DNA from: a virus
IMG/VR virus record: IMGVR_UViG_3300035209_000033
Location: 1 to 32,378 of that record
Length of the DNA: 32,378 nt
Reading direction: 5' to 3' (one strand)
Within the stretch, counting starts at the first letter, position 1, and the number at the start of each line of letters is the position of its first letter. The notes beneath the pieces were generated by a model. It was given only the letters and a program-made list of their open reading frames with translations, did not search any database and had not been told where the DNA came from. Shown here in pieces: positions 1 to 4,865 of the stretch. The translations under genes and the position numbers were made by a program.

Positions 1-225
1 AGCGGCATCCCAAGCGGCACCCCAGTCCTCCGCCGTTTTTAGGGACCGATATTCAACACTGGCTTTTACCCCAAATGCCTCAAGAGCAACTTTTAAATTA
101 CTCTCTACTTTTTCTTTATCTAAATTAGCTTCCGGTTTAAACCACTTAATTGCTTTTATTCTTTCAATGTAGGCATCCAACTTATTTTCTACTTCCTTAG
201 GTAACTCTTGATTATATTTATTCAT
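1..225 (-). CDS. Unknown protein, 3' end cut by window edge
   Basis: An open frame runs from ATG at 225-223 off the left edge, giving 75 visible residues with no stop. It begins MNKYNQELPKEVENKLDAYI and ends in an Ala/Trp-rich stretch (AEDWGAAWDAA). The N-terminal half is charged and probably helical. I recognise no family. The frame stays open upstream of this ATG, so an earlier start inside the 255-512 gene cannot be excluded; the ATG is preferred because a weak GGA lies about 10 bases before it. It is the last gene visible in the replication-side operon. Function unknown. Confidence 0.55.
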   Translation of the reverse strand, partial: MNKYNQELPKEVENKLDAYIERIKAIKWFKPEANLDKEKVESNLKVALEAFGVKASVEYRSLKTAEDWGAAWDAA

Positions 226-254
226 TTCTTTTTCCGCAGTAGGTTGCGAGCCGT

Positions 255-512
255 TTAACTTTTTGATAATAATTGTAATGCTGCGATAAATTTCTTTAAA
301 TTAATTTTACTCATTGTCAGAAGGCCATCGTTTATAGGAATATCAGATTTTTCGGCTACGACCTGCCTATCCCCCATTGATAACTGCCGGAGGTTAAATT
401 TCGTTATTAAAAATTCAACATTATCGTCCGTCTTGTTTTCCATAAAAATGGTAAAAAGATTACTTGAATAAGAACTTTTAGGATTTGATTTTATTTCAAA
501 TTTGATTTTCAT
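255..512 (-). CDS. Small unknown protein, 85 aa
   Basis: ATG at 512 lies seven bases after the stop of the replication-type gene, so the two are probably cotranscribed. The protein is small and mixed-charge (begins MKIKFEIKSNPKSS) with alternating hydrophobic/polar stretches suggesting a beta-rich N-terminus and a helix near the C-terminus (MSKINLKKFIAALQLLSK). No catalytic motif, signal peptide or membrane segment is visible and I recognise no family. No Shine-Dalgarno precedes the ATG. Position next to a replication initiator suggests an early accessory protein, but that is inference from context only. Confidence 0.6.
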   Translation of the reverse strand: MKIKFEIKSNPKSSYSSNLFTIFMENKTDDNVEFLITKFNLRQLSMGDRQVVAEKSDIPINDGLLTMSKINLKKFIAALQLLSKS

Positions 513-518
513 TGTTTT

Positions 519-1280
519 TTAAAGTACCCCTAGTTTTATTAAATCCTTACGCATTTTATCCAACGTCTTCTTTCTTTTTTCCTGCACCTCGGGTGTATCT
601 ACTCCGGTAACTTCTAAATCGGGTAGTCTTGAAAAACTAATATTTTTTTTAACTGGTTCTCTTCTCTCGGGAAAATCTTTTTTAAGAGCAACCAATAAAA
701 ATGTTTTATAATTTTTCTTTACTCGACCATTTGTTTCACACCACGCCGCCAAGTCCTCTCCCTTTGAAATAATTGCTTTCTTTGAACAGTCAAAACGATT
801 GTAAAATATATCTAGGTCATCCTCCGGTATTTTTTTTAGATAGAGGGGGGAGTTTGTTACTTCTCTTCTCTTACTTAACTTACTTAACTTACGCACCCGC
901 TTGGTTGTCATTTGGTTGTCATTTGGTTGCATATTGTCGTCAGGTGGTGGCAAGTTACTGTCTTTTTTTCTATCCGCCCTTAAAATTTGGTACTTTTCCC
1001 AGTTTGGATGTTCGATAAAATAGTCATTGTTTTTTTTATACCAAGTTATAAGACCAGTTTTCACGATTTCTTTTATGTACCCTTTCATGTCGGAAACCAG
1101 GACCTCCGGATTGTATGGAAATATCTTTATTCTTAACCACTCAGAATCTCCTTTTAGACGGCCATCATCATCAGCAAGAACGATTAAAAAGACGTACACT
1201 TTTTGTGCCTTATCAGACATCAAAGCGTAACCTTTATTTTCTGCGAGTTGCGCATATATCATCCTCCTTTGATTTGCCAT
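519..1280 (-). CDS. Replisome organiser / replication initiation protein (winged-helix N-terminus)
   Basis: The 253-residue protein has an N-terminal winged-helix-like region (residues about 15-95: SDKAQKVYVFLIVLADDDG, then WLRIKIFPYNPE and a wing-like YKKNNDYFIEHPNWEKYQIL) typical of phage replisome organisers and DnaD/O-type initiators. A basic, proline- and asparagine-rich linker follows (about 100-140), then a C-terminal helical region (about 150-253). Such proteins bind the phage origin and recruit the host helicase. The linker DNA carries tandem short repeats (listed separately), as in lambda O, where origin iterons lie inside the gene. A TATAAT box and a 20-base palindrome lie upstream. 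No Shine-Dalgarno is seen. Call rests on the N-terminal pattern and context. Confidence 0.65.
   Translation of the reverse strand: MANQRRMIYAQLAENKGYALMSDKAQKVYVFLIVLADDDGRLKGDSEWLRIKIFPYNPEVLVSDMKGYIKEIVKTGLITWYKKNNDYFIEHPNWEKYQILRADRKKDSNLPPPDDNMQPNDNQMTTKRVRKLSKLSKRREVTNSPLYLKKIPEDDLDIFYNRFDCSKKAIISKGEDLAAWCETNGRVKKNYKTFLLVALKKDFPERREPVKKNISFSRLPDLEVTGVDTPEVQEKRKKTLDKMRKDLIKLGVL
870..933. repeat. Iteron-like tandem repeats inside the replication gene
   Basis: Two adjacent repeat tracts lie in the linker part of the initiator gene. CTTACTTAA occurs at 870-878 and 879-887 with a third partial copy at 888-892. Then TTGGTTGTCAT occurs at 901-911 and 912-922, with a degenerate copy TTGGTTGCATA at 923-933. 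The 9-base unit is in frame (Leu-Ser-Lys repeat), but the 11-base unit is not a multiple of three, so it repeats at DNA level rather than protein level. This is the arrangement of origin iterons within lambda-type O genes. Replication slippage is the alternative. Confidence 0.5.
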
Positions 1281-1323
1281 AACTTTAATTTTTTTCTATT
1301 CAGCACGATTCATTTTTTCCCGC

Positions 1324-1356
1324 ATTATAAGTGGGAGATCAGCTCGAGAACTGATC
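1324..1356 (-). promoter_or_regulatory. Candidate promoter with overlapping palindromic operator for the replication gene
   Basis: On the minus strand a perfect TATAAT (1329-1324) lies 43 bases before the ATG of the replication gene. Immediately upstream, at 1337-1356, is a palindrome with arms GATCAG and CTGATC around an 8-base centre containing CTCGAG. It covers about -20 to -39 relative to the expected start, where a repressor would block RNA polymerase. No good -35 hexamer is seen. A second imperfect dyad (CCCGC/GTGGG, 1320-1335) overlaps the -10 box. The bound regulator is unknown; the small HTH protein at 2004-2168 is one candidate by context. Confidence 0.4.
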
Positions 1357-1398
1357 AAATGAACCGCTGTGAATAGATATAATGCTTTAATAAATATC

Positions 1399-1548
1399 TT
1401 ATTTGCCTCGACTCCATGAACGAGAGATAAAAAACACTATCCAATTTATTGCAATAAAAACCATAAATAAAACAATCAAAATACTTACGATTGCAAAAAA
1501 TAATCCAACCGGCCCGAGAATAGAAATAATTTCTTTTAAAATTTCCAT
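1399..1548 (-). CDS. 49-residue single-span membrane protein downstream of a structured RNA element
   Basis: ATG at 1548-1546 opens a 49-codon frame ending TAA at 1401-1399. It starts MEILKEIISILGPVGLFFAI, continues with an unbroken hydrophobic helix (about residues 8-41, probably one long or two short segments) and ends in a basic tail (SRSWSRGK), so the C-terminus is likely cytoplasmic. A frame this hydrophobic with a positive tail is unlikely to be random. The ATG lies 12 bases after the end of the structured RNA element at 1561-1741. An in-frame TAA just upstream fixes this ATG as the start. No Shine-Dalgarno. Possible roles (superinfection exclusion, small holin or toxin-like peptide) cannot be separated from sequence. 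Confidence 0.6.
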   Translation of the reverse strand: MEILKEIISILGPVGLFFAIVSILIVLFMVFIAINWIVFFISRSWSRGK

Positions 1549-1560
1549 AAATTAGTATTG

Positions 1561-1741
1561 ATGTGCCTGTTTCCTCCGTCTATGGCTCTTATCTCACTTA
1601 GGAGGGAGCCGATTGTCTGGGGTTATGATTCACAGGGAGTCGATCCCCTGTCCAGGAGGATGTAATATTTGGGACACCCTAGTCTGGCCCGTACCTTACC
1701 TGCTCTTGCTCTACCATAGACAAGGGAGGGAATAAGCACAC
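1561..1741. ncRNA. 181-base structured RNA candidate of unknown class
   Basis: This is a GC-rich island in AT-rich surroundings, closed by a long helix. GTCTATGG (1578-1585) pairs perfectly with CCATAGAC (1714-1721). After a 3-base bulge the helix continues outwards (1561-1577 with 1725-1741), including CCTCC/GGAGG, two wobbles and few mismatches. Inside are ACAGGG/CCCTGT around a loop with TCGA (about 1631-1650), a GTCC/GGAC stem, and possible GGGCC/GGCTC and GGGT/ACCC helices on the minus strand. Strand is uncertain: inner stems slightly favour minus, the closing helix slightly favours plus. Minus would make it the leader of the 49-residue membrane gene. It does not fit tRNA, tmRNA or RNase P. 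The overall shape, a long rod with an internal bubble, recalls 6S RNA, but no sequence evidence supports that. Confidence 0.5.
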
Positions 1742-1781
1742 CAATATTTATTTTTTAATGTTCGTTCGACCGAACAAAAAC

Positions 1782-1808
1782 AAAAAAAGCACCCTTTCGA
1801 GTGCTTTT
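1782..1808 (-). terminator. Intrinsic terminator with GAAA tetraloop
   Basis: On the minus strand AGCACTC and GGGTGCT form a stem with one wobble around a GAAA tetraloop, extended by an A/T pairing and followed by seven T residues. It is a textbook rho-independent terminator. It ends transcripts coming from the recombinase/HTH side and insulates the structured RNA and replication genes. The opposite strand has only a short T tract. Confidence 0.8.
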
Positions 1809-1837
1809 CAAATTTGCTATTTTACCTCTTGCTCCAC

Positions 1838-1997
1838 TGTGGGGTCATTTTAACGTTTAGACCATTGTGGAGGCATAATAACTTATTTGTGAATACACTC
1901 GACTGACGAAGACTTTGATTGTGAATGTTCTATGAAGATATTATATAAATATCCCACCAACAAGACAATAGGCAAAAATAGGCTACCCTGTGGATAA
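1838..1997. other. Candidate replication origin: DnaA box, related boxes and AT-rich dyad
   Basis: The minus strand carries a perfect DnaA box TTATCCACA (1997-1989). Four weaker same-orientation relatives ending in CACA or CCACA follow: complement positions 920-928, 888-896, 866-874 and 838-846 within 1800-1930, written in full as 1920-1928, 1888-1896, 1866-1874 and 1838-1846. Between them is an AT-rich dyad, GATATT/AATATC around ATATA at 1937-1953, suitable for unwinding, and a direct repeat AATAGGC near 1968-1984. No gene is visible here. The location near the replication initiator fits an origin. Only the first box is a strict consensus match, so the cluster is suggestive only. Confidence 0.4.
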
Positions 1998-2003
1998 CTT
2001 TTT

Positions 2004-2168
2004 TTATAACCGACCAACAAGTTTACCGCCAGAACGCCTATATCTTACATGGGTAGTTTTAACATCCTCTTCCATCTCTTCCGCAATTTCCCGGAATTTT
2101 TTATGATATTTTTCCCGGAGAATTTTTACTTTTGTATCTTTTTCATAGTTTGGTTTTGGCCCCCTCAT
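2004..2168 (-). CDS. Small helix-turn-helix protein, 54 aa
   Basis: I place the start at ATG 2168 rather than at an upstream TTG, because a strong promoter (CTTTAT, 15 bases, GATAAT) ends nine bases before that ATG. The product begins MRGPKPNYEKDT and contains a helix-turn-helix-like core (ILREKYHKKFREIAEEM then EDVKTTHVRYRR) resembling sigma-70 region 4 or transposase/resolvase-type HTH. It is very basic. The gene follows the recombinase stop after a short gap but has its own promoter. It could be a repressor, recombination directionality factor or minimal sigma-like factor; sequence does not decide. A strong terminator follows about 200 bases downstream. Confidence 0.6.
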   Translation of the reverse strand: MRGPKPNYEKDTKVKILREKYHKKFREIAEEMEEDVKTTHVRYRRSGGKLVGRL

Positions 2169-2177
2169 GTCTAGAAT

Positions 2178-2204
2178 ATTATCATATTTCGCCAACAAAT
2201 AAAG
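2178..2204 (-). promoter_or_regulatory. Phage promoter C, leaderless type, for the HTH gene
   Basis: Minus strand: CTTTAT (2204-2199, within AAAACTTTATTT), 15-base spacer, GATAAT (2183-2178), then nine bases to ATG 2168. It shares a 12-base upstream block and the -10 box with the promoters at 6165-6192 and 9567-9594. Confidence 0.65.
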
Positions 2205-2207
2205 TTT

Positions 2208-3104
2208 TTATGCCGGACTGCAAACAAAATTATTTGTATAATTTCTAGCTGTTGCCTCCCTGGTCTGCGAAGCGGTGATCGCTGTGTAATGTTTCATAGT
2301 TGTCTTTGGGTCTTTATGTCGTAGAAATTCTTGCACGCTTTTTATATCTGTTTCGAGTAAAAGATTTGTACCACATGTTTTACGGATAATATGGTGAGCG
2401 CACTTCTTGGGTAGATTTAGGGGCTTTACTTTGGTTCGGATGTACCCTTTTGAGGAAGAAGGAAGAAGCCGACCACGCCCCGAGACAAAAAGCGCTGGAC
2501 AGTCGTCAGTTCTTTTTGAGAGATAAAATTTTATCCAGTATAAAGAATTTTCCGGACAAGTAGCTTCCTGTTCACTGCCGAATTTATCCCGAAAAGAAAA
2601 CTTGCCAGTTTCAAGATTTAAGTTCGCTTTGTCTATCGAGCACACTTCCCCGATACGCAAGGCGGTGCCCATCATAAACTCAATCAATGCCCGGGTCCGC
2701 ACGCCGGCAAGTGTCCCGAGATCAAAAGCATTTCGTACTCTCGTTAATTCTTCCGGTGTCAGATATTCAATTTTTTTATCGGGGACAAATGGGATTTTTA
2801 TTTTCCTATAATTAAACATCACGCGCTCCCCTCGCCTGGTCTCTGCATAATCGAGCAACTGGCGGAAATATAAAACCGACCTTTGCGCTCCAAACATCCC
2901 ATGCTTCACACCAGCTTCCCGGACTGCGACAATATCGTATTCTGTGAGCTGAGAGACTTCTTTTTCTCCGACCGACTGAAATATTGCCCCGGTCAAAAAT
3001 CTCTTTTTCTCATAGAGAGTCTTTGCCGTATTCCCCATATTTCTAAAACCTCCGAACGCCGCGCAATACATCAGATACCCATCAAACAATTCTTTTATTT
3101 TCAT
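2208..3104 (-). CDS. int: Tyrosine recombinase / integrase (298 aa)
   Basis: The full catalytic set is visible: Arg150 (TALRIGEV), His238 and Arg241 (HHIIRKT), His263 (LRHKD) and nucleophile Tyr273 (KHYTA). An N-terminal SAM-like core-binding region occupies about residues 1-105. It cuts and rejoins DNA at paired att or core sites through a 3'-phosphotyrosine. Length is typical of compact phage integrases and XerC/D. ATG 3104 is immediately preceded by an intrinsic terminator and a dyad-rich leader with no Shine-Dalgarno, so expression may depend on readthrough or antitermination. It is one of two tyrosine recombinases here and differs strongly from the one at 6197-7009. Which one integrates the phage and which resolves multimers or acts at another site is unknown. 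Confidence 0.9.
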   Translation of the reverse strand: MKIKELFDGYLMYCAAFGGFRNMGNTAKTLYEKKRFLTGAIFQSVGEKEVSQLTEYDIVAVREAGVKHGMFGAQRSVLYFRQLLDYAETRRGERVMFNYRKIKIPFVPDKKIEYLTPEELTRVRNAFDLGTLAGVRTRALIEFMMGTALRIGEVCSIDKANLNLETGKFSFRDKFGSEQEATCPENSLYWIKFYLSKRTDDCPALFVSGRGRLLPSSSKGYIRTKVKPLNLPKKCAHHIIRKTCGTNLLLETDIKSVQEFLRHKDPKTTMKHYTAITASQTREATARNYTNNFVCSPA

Positions 3105-3105
3105 A

Positions 3106-3138
3106 ATAAACGAAAACCCTCCGAGGCTAATCGGAGGG
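3106..3138 (-). terminator. Intrinsic terminator/attenuator directly before the recombinase ATG
   Basis: Minus strand: CCCTCCGA and TCGGAGGG form a perfect 8-bp stem around TTAGCC (3138-3117), followed by TTTTCGTTTATT. The T tract ends a few bases before the recombinase ATG at 3104. A terminator here separates the leader from its gene, which suggests attenuation or protection from upstream readthrough. Confidence 0.7.
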
Positions 3139-3359
3139 CTTGCGCGTATATTGCTATACTAAGCGGAAAACCGCCTATGTATATTATACTACAAGTCCAC
3201 TGTTTAGCCTTAGCCATCTATGGCGCAACCTTTCGGTCAGTGGTTTATATTAATTTATAACAAGAATGACACTATACTATTCTTGAAATTTGTCAATATA
3301 AAATTTCCATAACTAAAAATTGCGGGGGTTTCTAAAAAAATATTTCTAATAATAAAAAT

Positions 3360-3379
3360 ACCGCTCGACAAGCGGTTTT
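3360..3379. terminator. Bidirectional intrinsic terminator
   Basis: ACCGCT and AGCGGT form a 6-bp stem around CGACA. Plus strand continues TTTTAATC; minus strand continues ATTTTTATT. On the minus strand it would end transcripts from the zinc-ribbon gene. Confidence 0.55.
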
Positions 3380-3463
3380 AATCATTATATGAAATCAAAA
3401 AATAGAGATTTTTATTTTATCTAATAAACCTGTGTAGAATTTGTGCAGAACTTTTTAATTAGT

Positions 3464-3495
3464 AACGGCACAATTTTGGGGTTGTGCCGTTTTTT
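3464..3495 (+). terminator. Strong plus-strand intrinsic terminator
   Basis: AACGGCACAA and TTGTGCCGTT form a perfect 10-bp stem around an 8-base loop, followed on the plus strand by a run of six T residues. The minus strand has no T run. No plus-strand gene is visible upstream, so it implies a plus-strand transcript of unknown nature or insulation against antisense transcription. Confidence 0.7.
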
Positions 3496-3542
3496 ACCGG
3501 ATGGGAGCGCCGGCGCGCGATTTAGGTAGGAGAGAGGCGGAG

Positions 3543-3758
3543 TTAACTGCGAGGACGAGCGGAGATCTGCACGAGTGGCTGATTCTTCAAGTGAACGCAC
3601 TTGATTCGGCGGCAGTACCGTCTGACTTTCTGCTTACCGAATGTGGGCTTGTGAAGTTCGCACCAGTATAGAGTGCTGTTGAGAATGGGCATACTGCTCC
3701 TTGTATTGGTGAGATTCTTGATTGCGACAAACGTACGCTCTAATACTTTCTCCCTCAA
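3543..3758 (-). other. Overlapping +1 frame of the zinc-ribbon gene, possible frameshifted C-terminus
   Basis: This frame overlaps the 3634-3828 gene in the +1 register and continues 91 bases further, ending TAA at 3543. It has no good start of its own (TTG, no Shine-Dalgarno). Its peptide carries a second set of metal-type residues (WCELH followed by RRYCRRIKCVH), so joining the two frames would give a protein with CxxC...C then CxxH...CxxxC. This suggests a frameshift, either programmed, mutational or a sequencing error, somewhere between about 3710 and 3755. It could also be a chance open frame. Confidence 0.3.
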
Positions 3759-3828
3759 AGAGAAAGTGGAGTGTCTCCTTTAGGCAGACCTCGCAGAAAC
3801 GGAATGTGTGTCCGTAGTATTTCTCCAT
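3634..3828 (-). CDS. Small zinc-ribbon-like protein, 64 aa
   Basis: ATG 3828 has one of the few clear Shine-Dalgarno sequences in the window (AAGGAG four bases upstream), so translation start is well supported. The N-terminus (MEKYYGHTFRFCEVC) has a CxxC knuckle and a third Cys at YVC, the usual start of a zinc ribbon, but the fourth ligand is missing in this frame and the C-terminal third looks unstructured. The overlapping +1 frame supplies extra Cys/His, so the true product may be longer through a frameshift. A promoter-like CTTTAT/GATTAA pair (3885-3860) lies upstream. Function is unknown; small zinc ribbons in phages often bind nucleic acid or host polymerase. Confidence 0.5.
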   Translation of the reverse strand: MEKYYGHTFRFCEVCLKETLHFLFEGESIRAYVCRNQESHQYKEQYAHSQQHSILVRTSQAHIR

Positions 3829-3859
3829 ATTCTCCTTTGAAGGACTTATTTATTAAATT

Positions 3860-3885
3860 TTAATCCCCTCTTTTTTGAAATAAAG
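3860..3885 (-). promoter_or_regulatory. Promoter-like element D before the zinc-ribbon gene
   Basis: Minus strand: CTTTAT (3885-3880, within GACTTTATTT) directly after the stop of the 3886-4092 gene, then a 14-base spacer and GATTAA (3865-3860). The upstream box matches promoters A-C, the -10 is weaker. Predicted leader is about 25 bases and contains the Shine-Dalgarno. Confidence 0.4.
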
Positions 3886-4092
3886 TCAATCTGTTAATCC
3901 ATAGAATTTTTGACACTGCCAAAATAAATATCTTGTATCAGTTTGATTTCCGTGAATTTTATTTGCTTCTTCCGCTGAGGCTTTTATACAAAATTTCGTT
4001 ATGTGATATGGACGATATGAATACCAATAAAAAGCAATACCTGCTACTAAAATTATAAAAATAATCCACCAATACCTTTTTATTTTTTCCAT
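3886..4092 (-). CDS. Small membrane-anchored protein with conserved-looking Cys pair, 68 aa
   Basis: After a short basic start (MEKIKRY) a single transmembrane helix spans about residues 8-26 (WWIIFIILVAGIAFYWYSY), followed by an RP motif and a short outside domain with two Cys (FCIKASAEEA and FWQCQKFYGL). This one-helix, RP, C...C layout closely resembles small proteins common in Patescibacteria genomes; that is recall, not a search. In this lysis-distal position it might be a spanin-like, exclusion or envelope-stress protein. The two Cys could form a disulphide outside the membrane. ATG 4092 lies 22 bases after the SLT gene stop, without a good Shine-Dalgarno. Confidence 0.7.
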   Translation of the reverse strand: MEKIKRYWWIIFIILVAGIAFYWYSYRPYHITKFCIKASAEEANKIHGNQTDTRYLFWQCQKFYGLTD

Positions 4093-4114
4093 AGATATAT
4101 GCTACCACCCTAAA

Positions 4115-4564
4115 TTACAAACTGCAAATAACAGTAAAATGTTTTTTTAGCAGTTTTGAATAAAAAGAATATTCACCTCCATTGGTAATGGCCACGTAGG
4201 TACTCCAAGCCTTTCGATAATTTTCACCTTGAGAAAAACTCCACACCGCAAGTTTAATGTTGTCGTGGTAACTTTCATAATCCAACAGCTCGCCAAATTC
4301 TTTACTCCATTTTTCAAATGTTCCTTTATGAAATTGAAAAACAGAATAAGCTAGACCACCGTCTCCGGATAAATCTTTCTCATACTTGCTTTCACACTCT
4401 GCAACTTTTTTAAGAAGTTCCGGATCTTGGTTGTATATGGTAGCGTAATGTTCTATAAGTTCCGGGACCGAATATTCTTCTAACGGTCTTATATAGTTTT
4501 CAGGTTTTACACTGGATGTCGATAGGGATATTCCCAAAAACATTGTCGCCAATGTTGTTAACAT
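4115..4564 (-). CDS. Exported SLT-type lytic transglycosylase / lysozyme
   Basis: A short hydrophobic start (MLTTLATMFLGISLSTSS) looks like an export or anchor signal. The remaining 130 residues form a compact lysozyme-like domain: the catalytic Glu58 lies in AECESKYEKD, followed by GDGGLAYSVFQFHKGTF and a C-terminal KLAVWSFSQGENYRKAW helix. It would cleave the MurNAc-GlcNAc bond of peptidoglycan. The GDGGLA/FQFH pattern resembles SLT proteins of Patescibacteria. It sits right after the holin candidate and the papain-like endolysin, completing a three-gene lysis cassette. A GCCGG/CCGGC hairpin (about 4565-4589) ends directly before the ATG and no Shine-Dalgarno is seen. Confidence 0.8.
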   Translation of the reverse strand: MLTTLATMFLGISLSTSSVKPENYIRPLEEYSVPELIEHYATIYNQDPELLKKVAECESKYEKDLSGDGGLAYSVFQFHKGTFEKWSKEFGELLDYESYHDNIKLAVWSFSQGENYRKAWSTYVAITNGGEYSFYSKLLKKHFTVICSL

Positions 4565-4595
4565 AGTAGCCGGTTAAGCCGGCCGGACTATAAAA

Positions 4596-4787
4596 TTAAC
4601 TTGTCGACTCCGCCTTCGTACCCGTCAATTTGTCATAGAAAGCAAAAGCAACAAATCCTACTCCACCCAAGACTACTATCAACCAATCTGTAAAAGTTTT
4701 TGGTTGTGTAGAAACTATTAAAGTCTTCAAACCTGTTGCGACCACTCCCAATAACGATACATACCCAATTAAATCTGTTTTTGACAT
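4596..4787 (-). CDS. Holin candidate, two-span membrane protein, 63 aa
   Basis: Two hydrophobic helices (about residues 6-26, LIGYVSLLGVVATGLKTLIV, and 34-52, WLIVVLGGVGFVAFAFY) are joined by a short polar loop and followed by a charged tail ending KAESTS. Size, two-span topology and position between two cell-wall hydrolases fit a class II holin that permeabilises the inner membrane. No sequence motif proves it. ATG 4787 follows an AT-rich stretch; TAATAA seven bases upstream could be a leaderless -10 box. Confidence 0.65.
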   Translation of the reverse strand: MSKTDLIGYVSLLGVVATGLKTLIVSTQPKTFTDWLIVVLGGVGFVAFAFYDKLTGTKAESTS

Positions 4788-4828
4788 ATTTTTTTTATTA
4801 AACTAATAATCCAAAGCGGGAATATATG

Positions 4829-4865
4829 CCGGACACTAAATCAAATATTTTATTTTAGTGTCCGG
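4829..4865. other. 12-bp perfect inverted repeat over the endolysin stop codon
   Basis: CCGGACACTAAA (4829-4840) and TTTAGTGTCCGG (4854-4865) pair perfectly around a 13-base AT-rich loop. The stop codon of the endolysin (4838-4836) lies in one arm. No T tract follows on either strand, so it is not a standard terminator. It may stabilise or process mRNA between endolysin and holin, or be a protein-binding dyad. Confidence 0.55.

Larger units (their letters stand above)
3139..3542. other. Gene-free dyad-rich region upstream of the recombinase
   Basis: I see no convincing gene in this stretch. It contains GCGG/CCGC with a 4-base loop (3163-3174); a three-way-junction-like fold closed by CCACTG/CAGTGG (3197-3243) holding GCCA/TGGC and ACC/GGT hairpins, the latter with a GAAA loop on the minus strand; a CAAGAAT/ATTCTTG dyad (3261-3285); and terminators at 3360-3379 and 3464-3495. 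On the minus strand the order is folded domain, then terminator, then recombinase, as in attenuated leaders. It is equally a candidate attP region. Bases 3497-3542 are unusually GC-rich compared with their surroundings. Confidence 0.45.

Noticed and set aside
1561-1741. tRNA, tmRNA or RNase P in the GC-rich island
   Set aside because: The ACAGGG/CCCTGT hairpin has an 8-base rather than 7-base loop, there is no anticodon arm or CCA-type acceptor, no tag-peptide frame, and no RNase P core motifs in the right order.
1756-1777. LexA/SOS box around TGTTCG...CGAACA
   Set aside because: The half-sites are in the opposite order to the CGAAC-N4-GTTCG consensus, so it is only noted as a small palindrome.
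2883-3260. Plus-strand open frame crossing the integrase start, a candidate for the transcript ended by the 3464 terminator
   Set aside because: It overlaps the integrase coding region antisense, has no start signals or recognisable domain, and stops about 200 bases before the terminator.
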